From assembly GCA_018266435.1 (NCBI GenBank), contig JAFEAL010000017.1:1-42807 (forward strand): a DNA stretch of 42,807 bases, written 5' to 3'. The stretch comes from Bacteroidota bacterium. GTDB lineage: Bacteria > Bacteroidota > Bacteroidia > Cytophagales > Cyclobacteriaceae. Below, one piece after another: positions 8,399-14,637 of the stretch. Position 1 is the stretch's first letter, and each line of letters begins with the position of its first letter. The position numbers and the translations under genes are program-made. A model generated the notes under the pieces. That model was not told where the DNA came from and ran no database searches. It saw only the letters and a program-made list of their open reading frames with translations.

Positions 8399-9484
8399 TC
8401 AGTTTAATTTGAAAAAATATCCGGTGGCAAACGCAAAATAATCTGAATGATCTCCGTGGGCTTTGAGAGTAAAACCCGCATACCAGTTTTTCTTCACTTC
8501 GTACTCCAGAAAATAGCGTTGGTAAATACTGTTTTGAAATCCGGTGTTGGGTGTAAGGTACCAGGCTACTTGCTGGCCAAAAAGCAACTTGCCGAGAAAC
8601 AAATAATGTTGCAGGTTTAAACCACCAACAATGGTTTGCAGTAACTGATTAGTTCGCTGATGATAAACTTCATTAATCCCGTCATAATAGTATTCGCCCC
8701 CGATTGCTAACCCATTCATTCTTCCAATCCTTTTCATTAAACCAAGATTCAATCCAAGCACTAACCGGCTCTCGGCTTGAAAAACAGAAGTAGCCTGTGC
8801 TGTGCGAGTGCTTCCAAAGGCGTGAGCAATAACACCTAAGGGTTTGTGTGTGAATTTTTCTTTCAACCTGACAGGAAATGGCTTTGGGCTTAAAACATAG
8901 TTCAATGAAATTAACCCTCCCGGAAAGTTCATGCCTTCGTTTGGATCTTTTCTCCCTCCGTTGGAAATATGATTGAGTTGGGCAGAAGCCTTCATATAAA
9001 AGTAATCGCTAAGCCGGTACGACACATTAATTCCTAGAGAAAGTAAATAGCTCATTTTAGTGCTAAAAAAAATAGCTTCTCTGTTGCTTGTGCTGTCGTA
9101 CAATTTATTTAAAAAGGCGAGCCCGGTGCCTCCCCGTACGGAAAGACTGAACCGATCCGATCGAAATATGTAAGGTTCGGTGAAGGCGGCAAAAGTCATG
9201 GCCTGACCAAGATGAGTTGGGTCTGAAAAATTTATATAGCCAACCGATAAGCCATTTTGTGTATAACAATTACAATAGCTCCACGATTTTTTTGAGTTAT
9301 GGGTAATCCCCCAATCAATTTGAACAGACCACGGATGATCTTGAGTAAAAGGACGAAGGCTTGTTCGCTCTGTCCAAATACTGGTGTACTGAAATTTTAT
9401 TGAGAGTTCATGCACCACAGAGTCGAGCGACTGAGCGTAGGTTTTGAATGGCAAAATAAAAAATACGGAAAGTACCCATTTCAC
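8399..9484 (-). CDS. PagL-like acyloxyacyl hydrolase, outer membrane
   Basis: Outer membrane beta-barrel protein of 361 residues with an N-terminal signal peptide (cleavage likely after FKTYAQ). Alternating hydrophobic strands run through the chain. The segment around H172-x-S174-N175-G-G followed by PNEGMN resembles the catalytic His-Ser segment of PagL, a lipid A 3-O-deacylase; the third active-site residue is less certain (E183 is closer to the serine than in Pseudomonas PagL). It is about twice the size of PagL, as is common for Bacteroidota 'acyloxyacyl hydrolase' proteins. It starts 9 bp after the TsdA-like cytochrome gene, making it the last gene of that cluster; its link to sulfur chemistry is unexplained. 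Confidence 0.75.
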   Translation of the reverse strand: MKWVLSVFFILPFKTYAQSLDSVVHELSIKFQYTSIWTERTSLRPFTQDHPWSVQIDWGITHNSKKSWSYCNCYTQNGLSVGYINFSDPTHLGQAMTFAAFTEPYIFRSDRFSLSVRGGTGLAFLNKLYDSTSNREAIFFSTKMSYLLSLGINVSYRLSDYFYMKASAQLNHISNGGRKDPNEGMNFPGGLISLNYVLSPKPFPVRLKEKFTHKPLGVIAHAFGSTRTAQATSVFQAESRLVLGLNLGLMKRIGRMNGLAIGGEYYYDGINEVYHQRTNQLLQTIVGGLNLQHYLFLGKLLFGQQVAWYLTPNTGFQNSIYQRYFLEYEVKKNWYAGFTLKAHGDHSDYFAFATGYFFKLN

Positions 9485-9493
9485 CCAAGCAAG

Positions 9494-10510
9494 TTACAGG
9501 TTCAATTTCTTTTTCTTTTCAAGGATTAAAATGTAGGGACCATACTTATGCTGGATTTCATTAAAACCATCGGTATAAGGGCCGAAGGGGTAATCAAAGG
9601 GTTTGTGGCTAATGTTAGGCCAGTCATTAGAAAAATCTTTAGTAGGCCGGGGCATGGTATTCACATACGCGGCCACATCCCAGGCTTCTTCGTCTGTTAG
9701 TACGGGTTTATTAAACGTAGCGATGCCATAAGGCATGTTGGTTTTTACGTACCCCGCAAAGCGACTCAACCGGTAAAGGCCTGCGCCCGTATTGAAAGAA
9801 TTCTCTCCCCACAACGGAGGATACTTCCACTCGGCCTTGTCATTTTCACGCAAGCCTTCGCCTTGCATACCGTGGCAACGTTGGCAGATGTTGGTAAAAA
9901 TTAATTTACCTTTCAAAGGATCGGCCGCACGCGAAATCGGTTTTAGTTCCCAAAGCCCTGTTCCCCGGGGTTTGAAATTTTTAGGCACACCTTGCCCCAC
10001 CCAGTTGATATAAGAAACGAAAGCACGCATCTCTCGACTCGAGTTGTTTAGTTTCTTTCCGTTTAAGCTTCGTTCAATGCAGTCATTTACGCGGCTTTCT
10101 ATTGATTCAACACTTCCCGAGCGGTCGCGGAATTTAGGGTAGTTGGCTGCTACTGCAGAATAATTATTTCCAAAAATTTTTGTCCCGGCTTTTAAATGAC
10201 AGTTTTGGCAATTCATGCCATTACTAATCTGTCTTATTTTTCCTTGAGGGCCAAGATAGCTTGACGTATGGACAACAAGCTCTTTCCCGTAGGCAATTAA
10301 TTCCTTGTTTTTATCTTGAAGGATAAGGGATGAATCGGGTGGTAACCAAAGAGGCTCATTCCCTTGATCAGTTTTTATTGATGTAAGCGATTTCTCTCTT
10401 TGTAATAAGTTGGGGAAAAAAATACAGGTGGCTATAACACCCATTATGATAAAAAAAAGGCTAATGCTAAAAAACATTAGCCTGATCGGTTTATCCAAAG
10501 GGTGACTCAT
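9494..10510 (-). CDS. di-heme cytochrome c, thiosulfate dehydrogenase (TsdA)-like
   Basis: Membrane-anchored or exported di-heme cytochrome c of 338 residues, with a hydrophobic N-terminal segment (about 10-35). Two heme sites are visible: C101-QN-C104-H105 and C209-QR-C212-H213. The segment RVNDCIERSLNG places C144 where TsdA-type enzymes carry the cysteine axial ligand of heme 1, and TNMPYG (M259) fits the methionine ligand of heme 2. TsdA joins two thiosulfates to tetrathionate and passes electrons to the respiratory chain; related proteins may run in reverse or use other sulfur compounds. It lies 6 bp downstream of a DsrE-like gene and 9 bp upstream of a PagL-like gene. The TsdA assignment is by motif and remains an inference. 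Confidence 0.82.
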   Translation of the reverse strand: MSHPLDKPIRLMFFSISLFFIIMGVIATCIFFPNLLQREKSLTSIKTDQGNEPLWLPPDSSLILQDKNKELIAYGKELVVHTSSYLGPQGKIRQISNGMNCQNCHLKAGTKIFGNNYSAVAANYPKFRDRSGSVESIESRVNDCIERSLNGKKLNNSSREMRAFVSYINWVGQGVPKNFKPRGTGLWELKPISRAADPLKGKLIFTNICQRCHGMQGEGLRENDKAEWKYPPLWGENSFNTGAGLYRLSRFAGYVKTNMPYGIATFNKPVLTDEEAWDVAAYVNTMPRPTKDFSNDWPNISHKPFDYPFGPYTDGFNEIQHKYGPYILILEKKKKLNL

Positions 10511-10516
10511 TTTTTA

Positions 10517-10930
10517 TCAATGCGCTTCTTTAATATATCCCCATCCTTCGGCTTGCCGTGTTACGATTTCGATAATGGCATCGGGCACGGTTTCAACTTT
10601 TGGGAGAAGTTGGCTTTTTGTAATATGATAACGTTTCATGGTAGATTCGCACACCTTAAATGAAACGTTGGGGTTATTTTCTAGCAACTTGATATTTTTT
10701 GAAACGGTTGATTTCCCATTTTGTACCATACCAATAGCACCACCATAGATTACAACCTCGAAGTGTGATTTGGGGTAAGCCGCTGCCATACCTAAAACAT
10801 GCCTGAGTGTTGCCTGATGGATTAACGTATCCTGACTGGTAACATCAAAAATAATTTTAACAGCGGGTGTGGTTTGACTTTTGCAAACCAACGACAAAAG
10901 AATGAGCTGAGCCAGAAATATATTTTTCAT
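10517..10930 (-). CDS. small exported DsrE family protein
   Basis: DsrE/DsrF-like protein of 137 residues; relatives carry or relay sulfane sulfur on a cysteine. A signal peptide is present (MKNIFLAQLILLSLVCKSQ), so it should act in the periplasm. The body reads PAVKIIFDVTS, then ATLRHVLGMAAAYP, FEVVIYGGAIGMV and SFKVCESTMKR, in which C94 sits at the position of the conserved DsrE cysteine. The ATG at 10928-10930 is chosen because it begins the signal peptide; the longer upstream frame is antisense-like and overlaps the Tat-DsrE gene. It sits between the Tat-exported DsrE-like gene (20 bp) and the TsdA-like gene (6 bp). Confidence 0.8.
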   Translation of the reverse strand: MKNIFLAQLILLSLVCKSQTTPAVKIIFDVTSQDTLIHQATLRHVLGMAAAYPKSHFEVVIYGGAIGMVQNGKSTVSKNIKLLENNPNVSFKVCESTMKRYHITKSQLLPKVETVPDAIIEIVTRQAEGWGYIKEAH

Positions 10931-10950
10931 AAGTATTTCTTTAAGTTTTA

Positions 10951-11625
10951 TCAGCCTGCGTAGCAGTAAGCACAGCCATGTTCTTGTGCACGGCCTACGG
11001 CCCAAACACCCGAAGGAACTACTTGTATTCCGGGTATGATACCATCCATCCATTCTTTTTTAACCTTCTCAGGCGACACATTCATAGCCTTTGCTATTCT
11101 CATGCTATTGGCCGCTATGGCCATGCCGCAAACGCAAAACATGACCCCCCGCTCCATCAGCGCTTTAATGCCATCAGCTTTTAGCATAACCATTCTTGGA
11201 TCCGTGGGTTCGAGGTAGATATTTTTTGTGGCCGGTGCTTTGGTGTTGCCATCGGTAACGTTGAAGACTTCACCAAACTTATATTTTTCCCATACAGAAT
11301 CTTGCATGGCTAACGAAATTGCCCGATGCCGTAAAACCACCATTGCTGTCATCTGATTGTCAGGCGTTCCGGTTTCATTATTGCTTTTATAAAACACCCA
11401 CGACCAAATCACCGGAAACCCCTCATTAGGTTCGGTGGCATCGTAAACAATTTTATGTTTGCCTTTCACTTGATTAAACCACTCGTCTGCATTTTCTGCT
11501 ACAGAAGAATTTGACAAAGGTGTAGCCTCAGATTCCAGCGAGGCCATGAGTGTAGGTAAAACAAGTGTAGAACCTACTGCTAGTTTTTCAAGAAATTCTC
11601 TACGGGGATTGGTTTTGGTTTTCAT
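10951..11625 (-). CDS. Tat-exported DsrE-like protein with C-terminal CxxC
   Basis: Protein of 224 residues with a twin-arginine signal (NPRREFLEKLAVGS, residues 6-19), so it is probably exported folded. The mature part resembles Bacteroidota DsrE/DsrF-like 'intracellular sulfur oxidation' proteins: KHKIVYDATEPNEG, TAMVVLRHRAISLAM, WEKYKFGEVFNVTD and a MFCVCGMA segment (C164, C166). The last residues are HGCAYCYAG, giving a CxxC pair (C218, C221) at the very end that could bind a metal or cycle as a disulfide. It is the first gene of a four-gene cluster and follows a CRP/FNR-like palindrome. A role in sulfur relay is inferred from neighbours and cysteines. Confidence 0.75.
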   Translation of the reverse strand: MKTKTNPRREFLEKLAVGSTLVLPTLMASLESEATPLSNSSVAENADEWFNQVKGKHKIVYDATEPNEGFPVIWSWVFYKSNNETGTPDNQMTAMVVLRHRAISLAMQDSVWEKYKFGEVFNVTDGNTKAPATKNIYLEPTDPRMVMLKADGIKALMERGVMFCVCGMAIAANSMRIAKAMNVSPEKVKKEWMDGIIPGIQVVPSGVWAVGRAQEHGCAYCYAG

Positions 11626-11656
11626 AACTGAGGGGGGTTAGGTTAGTAAATGTTTT

Positions 11657-11670
11657 GTGATATAAATCAA
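11657..11670. promoter_or_regulatory. candidate CRP/FNR-family binding site
   Basis: GTGAT-ATAA-ATCAA differs from the FNR consensus TTGAT-N4-ATCAA at one base; read with its flanks it also fits TGTGA-N6-TCAnA of CRP. Its centre lies about 39 bp upstream of the Tat-DsrE gene start (minus strand) and about 118 bp upstream of accC (plus strand). The closer gene is the likelier target. Confidence 0.4.
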
Positions 11671-11781
11671 AAAAAATGATCATTTCTCATCACCCGGCAA
11701 TAAGGCTGACTAAAGTAGCAATTCCTTACTATTTTCAAAATTGCCACTTTTATTTATTAGCATTGCAAATTCATCAGTAAC

Positions 11782-13281
11782 ATGGCCAAGATTAAAAAAA
11801 TATTAGTAGCTAACCGTGGGGAAATTGCTCTCCGCATCATGCGCAGTGCCAAAGAAACAGGCATCCTAACAGTAGCCGTTTTTAGTGAGGCTGACCGGCA
11901 GGCATTACATGTTCGTTTTGCCGATGAAGCCATTTGCATCGGCCCACCTGCCTCTTCGCAGTCGTATTTAGTTATGGATAAAATTATTTCGGCTGCGCAT
12001 GAAACCCGTGCAGACGCTATTCATCCCGGCTATGGATTTTTATCAGAGAATGAAGACTTCGCCAGAAAAGTTGAAGAAGCCGGGCTCATTTTTATTGGCC
12101 CTTCTGCCCAATCGATGGAAATCATGGGTAGCAAACTCGGTGCAAAAGCAGCCGTAGCAAAATTCAATGTGCCGCTGGTTCCCGGAACAGCTGAGCCGGT
12201 TACAGATCCCATCGTTGCAAAAAAAATAGCTAAGGAAATCGGTTATCCTGTTCTCATTAAAGCAAGTGCGGGCGGTGGTGGCAAGGGTATGCGCATTGTT
12301 CAGCACGAAAATGAATTGCAAGAACAAATGGAACGTGCCATCAGCGAAGCCACCTCGGCTTTTGGTGATGGATCGGTATTCATCGAAAAATATGTAAGCG
12401 AACCCCGGCACATTGAGTTCCAGATTTTTGGCGACAAACACGGAAACGTAGTTCACCTTTTTGAGCGCGAGTGTTCTATCCAGCGCAGGCATCAAAAAGT
12501 AGTAGAAGAAGCACCTTCGTCCATACTCACTCCCGAGCTTAGAAAAAAAATGGGCGAAGCGGCCGTGAACGCAGCGAAGGCCGCCAACTACTATAATGCG
12601 GGCACCATTGAGTTTATTCTCGATGAAAAAATGAATTTTTATTTTCTCGAAATGAATACCCGGCTGCAGGTAGAGCACCCGGTAACTGAACAAATTACCG
12701 GTCTTGACTTGGTCAAGCTTCAAATCAAAATTGCTGAAGGCGAAAAACTTCCTTTTAAACAAGATGATTTAAGAATCAATGGTCATGCCATTGAAGTACG
12801 TGTGTATGCCGAAGATCCGACCAATCACTTTTTACCCGACATCGGAACTCTGAAAACCTACAAGCGACCACAAGGTCATGGCATTCGTGTTGACGATGGG
12901 TTTGAACAAGGCATGAGTATTCCGTTTTATTACGATCCTATGATTGCTAAAATGATTTGCCACGATGAAACGCGTGAACGGGCTATTGAAAAAATGATCC
13001 GGGCTATCGATGATTATGAAATCACCGGTGTGGAAACCACTCTTAGTTTTTGCAATTTTGTTATGCACCATCAGGCATTCCGGTCAGGAAATTTTTCGAC
13101 CAAGTTTGTTGAACAATATTTTACACCTGAATCACTAAAAGCCGAAGTAACCGAAGACGAGGCACAAATTGCATCAGTATTAGCAGCCGAACTACTGGCT
13201 TCCGCGCAAGCCCATCACTCCGGGCAGGCTGTGCGTTCCACCGAAAGCAAGTGGAAAAAAAACAGATTAATCAACTTGTAA
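11782..13281 (+). CDS. accC: biotin carboxylase subunit of an acyl-CoA carboxylase
   Basis: ATP-grasp enzyme of 499 residues that carboxylates the biotin of a carrier protein using bicarbonate, the first half-reaction of acetyl-CoA or another acyl-CoA carboxylase. It shows the N-terminal KKILVANRGEIALRI, PGYGFLSEN (82-90), the glycine-rich ATP loop ASAGGGGKGM (161-170), RHIEFQ, ERECSIQRRHQK and the metal/catalytic EMNTRLQVEHP (290-300). It is about 50 residues longer than E. coli AccC at the C terminus. No biotin carrier or carboxyltransferase gene is adjacent, so acetyl- versus propionyl-CoA partnership is open. The DUF1015 gene follows after 14 bp. Confidence 0.95.
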   Translation: MAKIKKILVANRGEIALRIMRSAKETGILTVAVFSEADRQALHVRFADEAICIGPPASSQSYLVMDKIISAAHETRADAIHPGYGFLSENEDFARKVEEAGLIFIGPSAQSMEIMGSKLGAKAAVAKFNVPLVPGTAEPVTDPIVAKKIAKEIGYPVLIKASAGGGGKGMRIVQHENELQEQMERAISEATSAFGDGSVFIEKYVSEPRHIEFQIFGDKHGNVVHLFERECSIQRRHQKVVEEAPSSILTPELRKKMGEAAVNAAKAANYYNAGTIEFILDEKMNFYFLEMNTRLQVEHPVTEQITGLDLVKLQIKIAEGEKLPFKQDDLRINGHAIEVRVYAEDPTNHFLPDIGTLKTYKRPQGHGIRVDDGFEQGMSIPFYYDPMIAKMICHDETRERAIEKMIRAIDDYEITGVETTLSFCNFVMHHQAFRSGNFSTKFVEQYFTPESLKAEVTEDEAQIASVLAAELLASAQAHHSGQAVRSTESKWKKNRLINL

Positions 13282-13295
13282 TCCGAAACTTGGCG

Positions 13296-14597
13296 ATGCC
13301 CGAAATAAAACCCATCCGCGCCTGGCGGTACAATAAACAAGTGATACCGAATATCAGTGAAGTAGCTGCGCCTTTGTTTGATGTGGTATCCGATAAGCAG
13401 CGGAAAACTCTATATCAAAACCCATTTAATTCTATTCACCTGTCTGTTCCGCAGCCGCCCCATGCAGCTGAACGTGCTGCTGCCCTTCTCTTCGAATGGA
13501 AAAAAAATAAAATCATTTTACAGGATAAGCTGCCGGGTATCTATGTCTATTATCAATATTTTAAGCTTGCCGGAAAAACAAAAGAATACTGCCGCAAAGG
13601 TTTTGTGTGTCACATTCGCGTGCACGACTATGAAGACCGCGTGATTTTGCATCACGAGAATACCATACCCCAGTCGGTAAATGACCGCATACAGTTGTTG
13701 GAAGAAACACAACTACACGTTAGTCCTACGCACGGCCTATACACCGATGAAGAATTTGAATTGGAAAAATTCATGGACGAGGCCATTCAAAACCCAATCT
13801 ATGAAACCGAAGATTACCAAGGTGTGCGCGATGTGCTGGCGGTAATACACGATGCCAGTGTGATCCGTCAATTTATAAATAAGCTAAAAGACAAAACTGT
13901 TATTTTAGCTGACGGGCACCACCGCTATGAAAGCTCGCTGGTAGTTATGAAAAAAAACCGGGCGTGCAATCCTCACCATACCGGTAACGAAGGCTACAAT
14001 TTTCATTTGATGTACCTTACCAATACCGAAGCAGATGATTTGCGTATTTTACCCACTCATCGGTTGATTAAAGAGCTGCCTGATTTTGATGAAAAAAAAA
14101 TAATTGAAAGCCTGCACCATGATTTTGAAGTGCGCGAAGTAGAAGATGCTGATACACTCAATGAAATAATTCTTGGCAAAAAGTGGGCATTTGGTATATT
14201 ATTTAAAGACCGGGCTTTTAAAGTAAAGCTAAAACCTGATGCGCTTTTGACTATGTCATGGCACTTTCCTGAAGAAGTGAAAGCACTTGACCTCACCATT
14301 CTTCACTATTTTATCATTGAAAAAATTCTGGGCATTCCGGGCAAGCATCAGAGAGCGTCTCAAAATATTGCCTTTGACCGGAGTTTTACAGATTGCCTGA
14401 CCCAAGTGATTAGGCAAGAAGTGCAAATGGCAATTATCACGCAAGAGGTAAGCATTGATGAAGTAAAACAAGTATGCTACAGCGGCTACACCATGCCACA
14501 AAAATCAACCTACTTTTACCCAAAAGTGATTTGTGGATTTTTATTCAGTTCCATCAGAGAAGAGGAGTTTGCCTTTGAAGGTTACTTGCCTTTTTAG
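13296..14597 (+). CDS. DUF1015 family protein
   Basis: Cytoplasmic protein of 433 residues of the DUF1015 family. Diagnostic segments are EIKPIRAWRYN at the N terminus, SPLFDVVSDKQR-like (APLFDVVSDKQR), NSIHLSVPQPP, ILADGHHRYESS near residue 210 and DLTILHYFIIEKILGI near 350. The family has no well-established activity. The ATG at 13296 begins the family N terminus and lies 14 bp after accC; the open frame extends further upstream but only into accC. Co-transcription with accC is likely; a functional link is not established. Confidence 0.85.
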   Translation: MPEIKPIRAWRYNKQVIPNISEVAAPLFDVVSDKQRKTLYQNPFNSIHLSVPQPPHAAERAAALLFEWKKNKIILQDKLPGIYVYYQYFKLAGKTKEYCRKGFVCHIRVHDYEDRVILHHENTIPQSVNDRIQLLEETQLHVSPTHGLYTDEEFELEKFMDEAIQNPIYETEDYQGVRDVLAVIHDASVIRQFINKLKDKTVILADGHHRYESSLVVMKKNRACNPHHTGNEGYNFHLMYLTNTEADDLRILPTHRLIKELPDFDEKKIIESLHHDFEVREVEDADTLNEIILGKKWAFGILFKDRAFKVKLKPDALLTMSWHFPEEVKALDLTILHYFIIEKILGIPGKHQRASQNIAFDRSFTDCLTQVIRQEVQMAIITQEVSIDEVKQVCYSGYTMPQKSTYFYPKVICGFLFSSIREEEFAFEGYLPF

Positions 14598-14614
14598 TTT
14601 TTTTAGTACCTTCA
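14586..14614 (+). promoter_or_regulatory. weak promoter candidate for the TPR histidine kinase
   Basis: TTG at 14586-14588, an 18-bp spacer and TACCTTCA at 14607-14614 approximate the Bacteroidota TTG-N19-21-TAnnTTTG promoter with two mismatches in the -7 box. The predicted start point would lie about 15 nt before the TTG start codon at 14638. Confidence 0.28.
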
Positions 14615-14637
14615 TTTAACATAGTTAAGAGATTATT

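Noticed and set aside
10931..11053. 41-residue N-terminal extension of the small DsrE-like protein
   Set aside because: It overlaps the Tat-DsrE gene in another frame and would bury the signal peptide; ATG 10930 is better.
12043..12762. 239-codon minus-strand frame inside accC
   Set aside because: It is a shadow of the strongly supported biotin carboxylase gene; its Phe/Asn-rich composition is typical of antisense frames.
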